Shown: positions 1-5,687 of the stretch, one piece after another
How the letters are laid out: every line of letters begins with the position of its first letter
Position numbering within the stretch: the first letter of the stretch is position 1
Origin: Paracoccaceae bacterium
Lineage (GTDB): Bacteria; Pseudomonadota; Alphaproteobacteria; Rhodobacterales; Rhodobacteraceae
Assembly (NCBI GenBank): GCA_023263735.1
Contig: JALQUQ010000173.1
Span: 1-5,950, forward strand
Length of the DNA: 5,950 nt
Direction: 5' to 3'
Program-made: the position numbers and the translations under genes
Notes under the pieces: model-generated
The model's database searches: none
What the model was told of the DNA's origin: nothing
What the model saw: the letters and a program-made list of their open reading frames with translations, nothing else

Positions 1-4
1 GATG

Positions 5-29
5 CCCCGTATTTGGGGGGGCTTTGCCC
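5..29. repeat. GC-rich hairpin-like element at the left edge
   Basis: This stretch contains CCCC-GTATTT-GGGG (5-18) and then GGGC-TTT-GCCC (19-29), two overlapping ways to form a short hairpin. The 12 bases at 18-29 match those at 512-523, downstream of the first gene, at 11 of 12 positions. From memory, similar GGGGC-TTGCCCC elements are common between genes in Rhodobacteraceae. It may be the tail of a terminator for a gene lying left of the window, but there is no T-run and that gene is not visible, so the role is uncertain. Confidence 0.3.
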
Positions 30-85
30 GGGGGCCGCGATCTGTTGTGGCGGGTGGCAAAAGTTTGCCCAAGGGCCGAGGCGCA

Positions 86-114
86 TTGAAATTTTCCCTT
101 GGACTGGGCAGAAT
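86..114 (+). promoter_or_regulatory. Candidate sigma-70-type promoter for the small exported protein
   Basis: A TTGAAA box at 86-91 (5 of 6 to the consensus -35) is followed after a 17-base spacer by CAGAAT at 109-114 (4 of 6 to the consensus -10). Transcription would start near 121 and give a leader of about 54 bases before the start codon at 175. It lies in the only AT-richer part of the upstream region. Identified by eye; no transcript data. Confidence 0.4.
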
Positions 115-174
115 ACGTGCAACAAACATGACCACAAGCGTAGGGCGACCGCGCGACTGGCAACGAGGCAGATG

Positions 175-489
175 ATGAAAAGAACCTATGTCGCGGCGGT
201 GGCGTCCGCCCTTGTCTTGTCTTTTGCGGCCCCCGTTTTCGCTGGGCCGATTGAAAGCGCCTGTCTGCGGTCGGATCGCAAGCAGGCCAACCGTCAGGTC
301 TGTGGCTGCATCCAGCAGGTCGCCGATATGACCCTGCGCGGCGCCGATCAGCGCAAGGCCGCCAGCTTTTTCAAAGACCCCGACCGGGCGCAAAAGGTAA
401 AGATGTCGAAAAGCGCGTCGGATGATGCGTTCTGGAGCCGGTATCAAGCCTTTGGCGAACAGGCTGAGGCCTATTGTTCCATCGGGTGA
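175..489 (+). CDS. Small exported four-cysteine protein, conserved Rhodobacteraceae family
   Basis: Predicted 104-residue exported protein. It begins with a short basic stretch (MKR), a hydrophobic core (about residues 5-20) and an Ala-rich cleavage site after VFA at 21-23, a standard Sec signal peptide. The mature part of about 80 residues has four cysteines (30, 43, 45, 101), including a CGC pair, and is otherwise polar and charged, so it is probably a small soluble periplasmic domain held by disulfides. I recognise the sequence type (ACLRSDRK...CGCIQQVADMTL) as a family common in Rhodobacteraceae that databases often label 'arginine transporter'. Nothing here looks like a transporter: there is no membrane segment beyond the signal and no ligand-binding fold of usual size. 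The start at 175 is chosen because GAGG at 165-168 sits six bases upstream; the adjacent ATG at 172 would be only three bases away. Reading further upstream in frame to base 13 would bury the signal peptide. It is a monocistronic gene. Function unknown. Confidence 0.8.
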   Translation: MKRTYVAAVASALVLSFAAPVFAGPIESACLRSDRKQANRQVCGCIQQVADMTLRGADQRKAASFFKDPDRAQKVKMSKSASDDAFWSRYQAFGEQAEAYCSIG

Positions 490-509
490 TCTGACGCGGG
501 GCCCGCGCC

Positions 510-526
510 GGGGGGCCTTGCCCCTC
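510..526 (+). terminator. GC-rich hairpin after the small exported protein gene
   Basis: GGGGC (512-516) and GCCCC (520-524) pair around a CTT loop. A G-T wobble (511/525) and a G-C pair (510/526) extend the stem to seven pairs. It starts 21 bases after the stop codon at 487-489, as a terminator would. No T-run follows, so it is not a textbook intrinsic terminator; it could instead slow polymerase or protect the mRNA 3' end. A second palindrome, CGCGGG-G-CCCGCG, lies just before it at 495-507. Confidence 0.4.
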
Positions 527-629
527 TGCGCTGTTGGGGTCTGCTGATCCATGGATTTCCGCTGCGTCAGCTTTGGCGGGCGCTTGTCGTTTGTGGGAAA
601 ATGTTTTTACCCTGCCGCGCGAACAGCGT

Positions 630-636
630 GGAGGGG
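630..636 (+). promoter_or_regulatory. Ribosome binding site that fixes the start at 642
   Basis: GGAGGGG lies seven bases (counted from GGAGG, 630-634) before the ATG at 642. The reading frame is open upstream to 534, but no comparable site precedes the earlier ATG, so the shorter protein is preferred. Confidence 0.75.
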
Positions 637-641
637 CGAAC

Positions 642-1931
642 ATGGATTTCATTGCAAAGGCGACGTCGATCGTGGGAGGCACCGTGGCCATGGTGCGTCG
701 GATGGGGTCGCCCAAGACGCAGGCCTTTGGCGCTGCGCCGCAGATTCCCGAGGCCAAGGCGCAGCGGATCATGACGCTGAAGATGCCCGCCGCCGAAGGG
801 TGGAAAAACGGGCGGTTGCCGATTTGCGCGCCGGGGTTGAAGGTCAACGCCTTTGCCACCGGGCTGGACCATCCGCGCTGGATTTGCGTGCTGCCGAATG
901 GCGATGTGTTGGTGGCGGAATCCAAAGAGCAGGCGGGGCCGCCCAAGACCTTTATGGATCACGCGGCGCAGGCCACGATGAAACGGGTCAAGGCGATTGG
1001 CGCCAGCGCGAACCGGGTCACCCTGTGGCGCGATGCCGATGGCGATGGCGTGGCCGAAACGCGGATGGTGTTTGTGGAACACCAGAACCAGCCCTTTGGC
1101 ATGGCGTTGGTGGGCGAGCGGTTCTATCTGGGCAATACCGACGGCATCCGGGTGTTTGATTATCGGATGGGCGATACCGCGCTGAACGGCGCGGGGGAGC
1201 GGCTGACCACGTTCAAAACGCACGGCCATTGGACGCGGAGCCTGATCGTTTCGCCCGATGGCACCAAGATTTATGCGGGCGTGGGGTCGCTGTCGAACAT
1301 CGGCGATCACGGGATGGAGGCCGAAGAGGGCCGGGCCGCGATCTGGGAGCTGGATGTGGCCAGCGGGCAATCGCGGATTTTCGCTTTTGGCCTGCGCAAT
1401 GCGGTGGGGATGGCGTTTGAACCCACGACGGGCAAGCTGTGGACGGTGGTGAACGAACGCGATGGTCTGGGCGATGAGACGCCGCCGGATTATCTGACCT
1501 CGGTTCAGGAGGGCGGGTTCTATGGCTGGCCCTATTGCTATTGGGGGAAAACGGTGGATGACCGCGTGCCGCAGGATGCGGCGCTGGTGGCGCGGGCGAT
1601 CACGCCCGATTACGCGCTGGGCGGGCATACGGCGTCGTTGGGGCTGTGCTGGATGCCCGAAGGCACCTTGCCCGGATTTGGCGCGGGGATGGTGATCGGT
1701 CAGCACGGGTCGTGGAACCGGTCGATCCTGTCGGGATACCGTCTGATCTTTGTTCCGTTCGAAAATGGCAAGCCGAGCGGCCCTGCACGCGATATTCTGA
1801 CCGGGTTTTTGTCGGAAGATGAAAAGTTGGCCTATGGCCGTCCGGTGGGGGTGACCCTGGGGCCGGATGGAAAATCGCTGCTGATGGCCGATGATGTGGG
1901 CGATGTGATCTGGCGCGTGACGGCGGCCTGA
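642..1931 (+). CDS. PQQ-dependent sugar dehydrogenase, sorbosone dehydrogenase-like
   Basis: Predicted 429-residue six-bladed beta-propeller enzyme of the soluble glucose/sorbosone dehydrogenase superfamily, which oxidises sugars or sugar aldehydes with pyrroloquinoline quinone, usually in the periplasm. Visible landmarks, in order: an Asp-rich DADGDGVAE loop (131-139) that looks calcium-binding; HWTR (196-199), which I match by position to the catalytic His-Arg segment of the family; SPDG (204-207) then VGSLSN (214-219); GLRNAVG (250-256); NERDGLGD (271-278); GGFYGWPY (291-298); GQHGSWNR (353-360); and DDVGDVIWRV (418-426), closing the last blade. Length and motif order look complete. Oddly, the N-terminus (residues 1-20) is only weakly hydrophobic and shows no clear signal peptide, and neither does the in-frame extension back to 534. 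The substrate cannot be told from sequence. A weak TTGTCG (584-589) and TTTTAC (605-610) pair lies upstream, but its spacing is poor. The gene stands alone and converges on the regulator gene downstream. No PQQ synthesis gene is in view. Confidence 0.85.
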   Translation: MDFIAKATSIVGGTVAMVRRMGSPKTQAFGAAPQIPEAKAQRIMTLKMPAAEGWKNGRLPICAPGLKVNAFATGLDHPRWICVLPNGDVLVAESKEQAGPPKTFMDHAAQATMKRVKAIGASANRVTLWRDADGDGVAETRMVFVEHQNQPFGMALVGERFYLGNTDGIRVFDYRMGDTALNGAGERLTTFKTHGHWTRSLIVSPDGTKIYAGVGSLSNIGDHGMEAEEGRAAIWELDVASGQSRIFAFGLRNAVGMAFEPTTGKLWTVVNERDGLGDETPPDYLTSVQEGGFYGWPYCYWGKTVDDRVPQDAALVARAITPDYALGGHTASLGLCWMPEGTLPGFGAGMVIGQHGSWNRSILSGYRLIFVPFENGKPSGPARDILTGFLSEDEKLAYGRPVGVTLGPDGKSLLMADDVGDVIWRVTAA

Positions 1932-1952
1932 CGCGGGTTTTGCAAGCGCTAT

Positions 1953-1977
1953 GTCCCCCTGCCTGTGGGTGGGGGGC
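1953..1977. terminator. Hairpin between convergent genes, possible bidirectional terminator
   Basis: An imperfect hairpin is centred on 1965. The outer stem pairs 1953-1959 with 1971-1977 (seven pairs, five of them C-G in a row, one a T-G wobble), followed by a two-by-two mismatch, two C-G pairs and a TGT loop (1964-1966). It occupies the 48-base gap between the stops of two convergent genes and could end transcripts from both sides. No T-run is present on either strand, so termination strength is uncertain. Confidence 0.45.
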
Positions 1978-1979
1978 TG

Positions 1980-2687
1980 TTAGCGGGATGAAAGATCAAC
2001 CTTGGTCAGATAGGTCCGCGACAGGAAGCCAAGGAAATTGGATTGAAACTGCCGCGTATGCGCATGGGCCAGCGCATCGGCACGATCCACGTTGCGATCG
2101 CGGATCGCCTCGAGCATCTCGTCATGTTCGTCGGTCAGAAGGTATCCTTCGTTACCGGCCTCGAGATACGAAAAATGCAGGTTCAGCATTCGCAACCCTT
2201 GATTGAGAATGCGTTCGTAAAACGTTGTCAGATAGGGGTTTTGCCCGGCTTGGGCGATGGCCAGATGAAAGGCCTTGTTCGCCTCGGACATGGCAAGGTG
2301 GTTGTTGGATTTCACCGCCGCCACAAAGGCCTTTTGCCGTTGCGCGATGGTCTTCAGATCGTGGTCATTGCGCAATTCGGCGGCGAGGCGGGTGTTCATC
2401 CGCTGTGCGATGTCCAGCGCCTCGACGTATTTCGGAAAGCTTTGCACATCGATGGGCGCGACGATTGTCGAGCGGTTTGAAAGCGTTACGACCAGATCTT
2501 CGCCGGAAAGACGGATCAACGCCTCGCGCACGGGGGAGCGGGACATGCCGAACCGTTCGGCCAGCCCGGTTTCATCCAGCACCGCGCCGGGGGGCAGGCC
2601 CAAGGTCAGGATTTCGGTGCGCAATGTCTCATAGGCCAGTTTGACTCCGGTGCCCTTGGCCCGTTTGGATTCGGTTGCTTCCTTCAC
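1980..2687 (-). CDS. GntR-family regulator, FCD (FadR-type) subfamily
   Basis: Predicted 235-residue cytoplasmic DNA-binding regulator, the usual length for the family. The N-terminal winged helix (about 14-80) has the typical GntR helix-turn-helix at 42-60, reading LAERFGMSRSPVREALIRL. The C-terminal all-helical FCD domain (about 85-225) senses a small molecule, often a carboxylate, and in many members holds a metal through one Asp and three His. Here the His positions appear kept (His141 in AFH, His188 in DEHDEM, His208 or His210 near the end), but the residue four before His141, usually Asp, is Asn137. The start is GTG at 2687-2685, with AGGA five bases before it; GTG starts are ordinary in GC-rich genomes. 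The gene is divergent from the four-gene catabolic operon starting at 2852, with a 164-base shared gap holding candidate operators. It is therefore most likely the local regulator of that operon, probably a repressor released by a substrate or intermediate. That role is inferred from position. The effector is unknown. Confidence 0.9.
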   Translation of the reverse strand: MKEATESKRAKGTGVKLAYETLRTEILTLGLPPGAVLDETGLAERFGMSRSPVREALIRLSGEDLVVTLSNRSTIVAPIDVQSFPKYVEALDIAQRMNTRLAAELRNDHDLKTIAQRQKAFVAAVKSNNHLAMSEANKAFHLAIAQAGQNPYLTTFYERILNQGLRMLNLHFSYLEAGNEGYLLTDEHDEMLEAIRDRNVDRADALAHAHTRQFQSNFLGFLSRTYLTKVDLSSR

Positions 2688-2737
2688 ACTCTTCCTCTCG
2701 CTCTGGCTGAGTGGAGGCTAGCGGCTTTGCCCGAATT

Positions 2738-2782
2738 TGTCGACACTGCGCATTTTGTGTTTGACGTGTCGTCACTGTGTCG
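2738..2782. promoter_or_regulatory. Candidate operator region, GTGTCG repeats and palindromes
   Basis: The hexamer GTGTCG occurs three times: on the - strand at 2741-2746 (read as CGACAC) and on the + strand at 2766-2771 and 2777-2782. The two + copies are 11 bases apart, about one helical turn. Two perfect inverted repeats overlap them: TGTCGACA at 2738-2745, and TGACG-TGT-CGTCA at 2762-2774. GntR/FCD dimers usually bind short inverted repeats in the gap next to their own gene, so this is the natural binding site for the adjacent regulator. The repeats overlap the -35 box and spacer of the candidate operon promoter, which would suit repression. Confidence 0.5.
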
Positions 2783-2789
2783 CCAGATT
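2761..2789 (+). promoter_or_regulatory. Candidate promoter of the catabolic operon
   Basis: TTGACG at 2761-2766 (5 of 6 to the -35 consensus) is followed after 17 bases by CAGATT at 2784-2789, a weak -10 (3 of 6). The predicted start near 2796 leaves a leader of about 56 bases. A weak -10 is compatible with a regulated promoter. No convincing promoter for the divergent regulator gene was found on the other strand. Confidence 0.4.
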
Positions 2790-2851
2790 TGGGCGCATCG
2801 GATCGCGCGGGGCTTTGATCGCGTGACGCCCTGACCAAAGAGGAGACCCCG

Positions 2852-3736
2852 ATGCGCAAGCTTTCCGGCGTGATGCCCGCCCTTGTGACCCCGTTTGATG
2901 CCGAGGGGGCGGTGGATTTCGCGGCCTTTGGCGCGCATCTGGCGCGGTTGCGGGCGGCCGGGGTTTCGGGGTGGGTGCCCTGCGGATCGTCGGGCGAATA
3001 CAATCTGATGACGGATGCCGAACGGGATCAGGTGCTGCGCTTTGTCAAAGAATTTGCCCTGCCGACCGAAACGCTGATCGCCGGGGCCAATGCGCCGTCA
3101 ACCGCCGGGGTGATCGCCAATGTGTTGCGGGCCAAGGCGATGGGATATCACGCGGTGCTGCTGGCGGTGCCGTTTTATACCAAGCCGACGCAGGCCGAAA
3201 TCATTCGCCATTTCACGGCGGTAACGGCGGCCACCGAGATGGATGTCGTGCTGTATTCCTATCCCGGCAAGGACGGGGTGGAGATCGGATATGAGGCGCT
3301 GGATGCCCTTGCCGACAATCCGCGGATCATCGGGATCAAGGAATCGAGCGGCGTGCTGCAACGTGCCATCGGGATCGCCACCCGCTATGCGGGGCGGATT
3401 CAACTGGTTTCGGGGTCGGATGATATTGCGTGGGATTTCATGCATTGGGGCGCCGACAGTTGGATTTGCGGCCCGGCGAATTGCATGGCCAAACCCGTTT
3501 GCGACATGGATGCGGCGTTCCGGGCGGGGGATACCGCGCGGGCCAAAGAGATCATGGGGGCGATCTGGCCCGCGATGAATGTGCTGGAATCGGGAAAGTT
3601 CGTGCAAAAGCTGAAATATGGCTGCGAATTGCAGGGGAATCCGGTGGGCGAATGCCGGATGCCCTTTGGCCCGTTAACCGAGGACGAAAAGGCCGAATTC
3701 GCCGCCGCCATGCAGCCGATTTTGACTTGGGCCTGA
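2852..3736 (+). CDS. DapA-superfamily class I aldolase/deaminase
   Basis: Predicted 294-residue (beta/alpha)8-barrel enzyme of the dihydrodipicolinate synthase/N-acetylneuraminate lyase superfamily, complete in length. The Schiff-base lysine is Lys163 in GIKESSG, and the catalytic tyrosine is Tyr135 in LYSYPG; the 28-residue spacing equals that of E. coli DapA (Tyr133, Lys161). The substrate-carboxylate loop GSSGE (45-49) replaces the GTTGE of true lysine-pathway enzymes. The Arg that DapA uses to hold aspartate semialdehyde (Arg138 in E. coli) is Lys140 here, in YPGKDG. These changes argue against a lysine-biosynthetic role. Beside an amino-acid dehydrogenase and a racemase-family enzyme, the best guess is a deaminase acting on pyrroline-4-hydroxy-2-carboxylate, as in hydroxyproline breakdown; an aldolase for another 2-oxo acid is the alternative. 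It is the first gene of the operon, with AGGAG (2841-2845) six bases before the ATG, and its stop is one base from the next start. Family very sure, substrate unsure. Confidence 0.88.
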   Translation: MRKLSGVMPALVTPFDAEGAVDFAAFGAHLARLRAAGVSGWVPCGSSGEYNLMTDAERDQVLRFVKEFALPTETLIAGANAPSTAGVIANVLRAKAMGYHAVLLAVPFYTKPTQAEIIRHFTAVTAATEMDVVLYSYPGKDGVEIGYEALDALADNPRIIGIKESSGVLQRAIGIATRYAGRIQLVSGSDDIAWDFMHWGADSWICGPANCMAKPVCDMDAAFRAGDTARAKEIMGAIWPAMNVLESGKFVQKLKYGCELQGNPVGECRMPFGPLTEDEKAEFAAAMQPILTWA

Positions 3737-3737
3737 A

Positions 3738-4970
3738 ATGACCACGGTCGTCATCGGGGCGGGGATCATCGGCACGGCCATCGCGCATCACTTGCAACGG
3801 CGCGGGCATGAGGTGGTGATGGTCGATCGGGCGGGGCCGGGGCAGGGGGCGTCGTTCGGCAATATGGCGTCAATCGCGGTGACGGAGTTCATGCCCGCCT
3901 CGCGCCCTTCGGTCTGGCGGCAAATTCCGGGCTGGATGCTGGACCCGGAGGGGCCGGTGCGGGTGCGCCCGGCCTCTATGCCGCGTCTGGTGCCGTGGTT
4001 CTTGCGGTTTATCGCGGCCTCGCGCCCGGCCAAGTTGCGGGCGTTGGAGGCCGAGGGGGCGGCGTTATGCGCGCGGGCCTTGGGCGACACGCTGGCGCTT
4101 TTGGCCGAATGCGGGGCGTCGGATCAGATCAGCGATGAGGGATGCCTGTCGCTTTATGCCGATGAGGCGGAATTTCGCGCCGACCGTGACCACATCGAAA
4201 TTCTGGAACGCTTTGGGTTTGCCCATGAGGTGCTGGGGCGGCAGGCGATCAAGGCGTTGGAGCCGGAACTGTCGGACAAGATCGGGATGGCGGTGCTGTT
4301 TCCGCAAAATCGGTCGATCAAAGACCCCTATGGTCTGGTCTTGACGCTGGTTTCGCGGTTCAAGGCCTTGGGCGGGCAGGTCGAGGCCGGAGAGGTTGTG
4401 GGCTTTGGCGAAAGTGGGGGGCGGCATCAGGTGATGCTGAAAGGCGGGCGGATTTTGCTGGCCGATCAGGTGGTGATTTGCGCCGGCGCCCATTCGGGGC
4501 ATCTGTCGCGGATGCTGGGGGAGCCTATCCCGCTGGAGACCGAGCGCGGCTATCACACCCAGATCATGGCGCCGGGGCTTTCGATGAAACATTCGATCAT
4601 CTGGCCTGCGCGGGCCTTTATGGTGACGCCCACGGCGGGGGGCATTCGTGTGGGGGGGACGGTGGAAATGGCGGGGCTGGAGGCCGCGCCCGATTACCGG
4701 CGGTCCAAGATCACCGTGCGCCGCGCCCAAGAGGCGCTGCCGAACCTGCGCTGCGAAAATTTTACCGAATGGATGGGGCATCGCCCGGCCTTGCCCGATA
4801 CGGTGCCGATCCTTTCGCCCTCGTCCAAGCGGAAGGGGATTTTCTATGCCACCGGGCACGGACATTTGGGCCTGACCTATGCCGCAACCACGGCTAAGGT
4901 GATGGGCGCGCTGATGACGGGGGCCAAACCCGAATTGGATGTGCATCCCTATCGCATCAACCGGTTTTAA
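3738..4970 (+). CDS. FAD-dependent D-amino-acid dehydrogenase, DadA/D-hydroxyproline type
   Basis: Predicted 410-residue flavoprotein of the DAO superfamily. FAD binding is shown by the N-terminal Rossmann motif VIGAGIIG (5-12), ending in the acidic Asp30 after strand two, and by the second loop GASFGNM (37-43). Further family landmarks are VVICAGAHS (245-253), the substrate-domain strands ERGYHTQ (269-275) and MVTPTAGGIRVGGTVE (295-310), WMGHRPALPD (345-354) and the C-terminal FAD-contact segment GHGHLGLT (373-380). The arrangement resembles DadA and the D-hydroxyproline dehydrogenases. It would oxidise the ring or amino C-N bond of a D-amino acid and pass electrons to the respiratory chain, probably at the inner face of the membrane; no signal peptide is present. 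Gene context favours cis-4-hydroxy-D-proline as substrate, giving the pyrroline carboxylate used by the upstream enzyme, but D-proline or another D-amino acid is possible. The ATG lies one base after the upstream stop and has no clear Shine-Dalgarno sequence, so translation is probably coupled. Confidence 0.88.
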   Translation: MTTVVIGAGIIGTAIAHHLQRRGHEVVMVDRAGPGQGASFGNMASIAVTEFMPASRPSVWRQIPGWMLDPEGPVRVRPASMPRLVPWFLRFIAASRPAKLRALEAEGAALCARALGDTLALLAECGASDQISDEGCLSLYADEAEFRADRDHIEILERFGFAHEVLGRQAIKALEPELSDKIGMAVLFPQNRSIKDPYGLVLTLVSRFKALGGQVEAGEVVGFGESGGRHQVMLKGGRILLADQVVICAGAHSGHLSRMLGEPIPLETERGYHTQIMAPGLSMKHSIIWPARAFMVTPTAGGIRVGGTVEMAGLEAAPDYRRSKITVRRAQEALPNLRCENFTEWMGHRPALPDTVPILSPSSKRKGIFYATGHGHLGLTYAATTAKVMGALMTGAKPELDVHPYRINRF

Positions 4971-4974
4971 GGAG
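4968..4974 (+). promoter_or_regulatory. Stop codon fused to a near-perfect Shine-Dalgarno sequence
   Basis: TAAGGAG combines the TAA stop of the flavoprotein gene with the binding site for the next gene, five bases before its ATG at 4980. This ties reinitiation to upstream termination and fixes the start of the SDR-like gene. Confidence 0.75.
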
Positions 4975-4979
4975 ATATC

Positions 4980-5678
4980 ATGTCGCAAAAGGTGTGTCTG
5001 GTCACAGGGGGCGGGCGTGGCATTGGCGCGGCCGTCGCGCGGGAGATGGCGTCGCGGGGCTATGCGATGGTGCTGATGTCGCCCTCGGAAAGTTGTGAGG
5101 TGCTGGCGGCCGAACTGGGGGGCGTGGCCCGGCGGGGTGTGGCGCAAAGCGAGGCCGATCTGAAGGCCATCGTGGATCTGGCCCTGACGACCCATGGCCG
5201 GATCGACGCGGTGTTGAACCACACCGGCCACCCGCCCAAGGGCGATTTGCTGGAAATCCCGGATGAGAAATGGGATCTGGCGCATGAGATGATCGTCAAA
5301 TCGGTGTTGCGCATGGCGCGGTTTGTGACCCCGGTGATGGAGGCGCAGGGCGGCGGGTCGATCGTCAATGTGACGACCTATGCGGCGGCGGAACCTTCGC
5401 TGTGGTTTCCGGCCTCTTGCGCCTATCGGGCGGCGGTGTCGTCGTTTACCAAGCTGTATTCCGACCGCTATGGCCCGGCGGGCATTCGGATGAACTGCCT
5501 TGCGCCCGGGTTTACCGACAGTCTGGATGTGGCGAAGTTTGGCGATCTGGCGGCGCTGAAGCGGATCGGCACGGTGCAGGAACAGGCCAAGGCGGCGGCC
5601 TTTTTGCTGACGCCCGACAGCAGCTATGTGACGGGCCAGACCCTGCGGGTGGATGGCGGCATCACGCGGCACGTCTAG
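4980..5678 (+). CDS. Atypical SDR-family protein lacking the usual Tyr-Lys pair
   Basis: Predicted 232-residue Rossmann protein of the classical short-chain dehydrogenase/reductase family, normal in length. The cofactor loop TGGGRGIG is intact (9-16), with SPSESCE following strand two (34-40). The usual NNAG structural motif reads NHTG (80-83). The catalytic region is aberrant. Using VNVTT (129-133), AAVSSFTKL (151-159) and GIRMN (168-172) as anchors, the catalytic Ser aligns with Thr133, Tyr with Ser146 and Lys with Arg150; the 13- and 4-residue spacings are those of FabG. The tail PGFTDS (176-181) and TGQTLRVDGG (218-227) are ordinary. I recall a subgroup of SDR-like proteins with a similar S-x3-R pattern, so this is unlikely to be a sequencing error. 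It may bind NAD(P) without ordinary hydride-transfer chemistry, or use another acid-base group; Tyr149 is adjacent. As third gene of the operon it probably acts on a pathway intermediate, but its reaction is not predictable. A label of 3-oxoacyl-ACP reductase would be unsafe. Confidence 0.85.
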   Translation: MSQKVCLVTGGGRGIGAAVAREMASRGYAMVLMSPSESCEVLAAELGGVARRGVAQSEADLKAIVDLALTTHGRIDAVLNHTGHPPKGDLLEIPDEKWDLAHEMIVKSVLRMARFVTPVMEAQGGGSIVNVTTYAAAEPSLWFPASCAYRAAVSSFTKLYSDRYGPAGIRMNCLAPGFTDSLDVAKFGDLAALKRIGTVQEQAKAAAFLLTPDSSYVTGQTLRVDGGITRHV

Positions 5679-5682
5679 GAGG
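5676..5682 (+). promoter_or_regulatory. Stop codon fused to Shine-Dalgarno, sets the GTG start at 5688
   Basis: TAGGAGG begins with the TAG stop of the SDR-like gene and lies five bases before GTG at 5688. It decides the start of the last gene, whose first conserved residues begin about ten codons later. Confidence 0.7.
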
Positions 5683-5687
5683 CTTGG

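Noticed and set aside
13..174. In-frame N-terminal extension of the small exported protein
   Set aside because: It would place about 54 residues before a good signal peptide, and the ribosome binding site at 165-168 supports the start at 175.
534..641. In-frame N-terminal extension of the PQQ dehydrogenase
   Set aside because: No ribosome binding site precedes it and it overlaps the likely leader region; GGAGGGG at 630-636 supports the ATG at 642.
371..946. Open frame of 191 codons on the - strand spanning the first intergenic gap
   Set aside because: It overlaps two supported + strand genes, has no recognisable domain and the composition of a shadow frame.
567..1706. Open frame of 379 codons on the - strand opposite the PQQ dehydrogenase gene
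   Set aside because: Same low-complexity Arg/His/Pro composition without motifs; the + strand product carries the whole motif series of its family.
2043..2644. Three overlapping + strand open frames inside the regulator gene
   Set aside because: They are antisense to a complete GntR/FCD protein and contain no recognisable domain.
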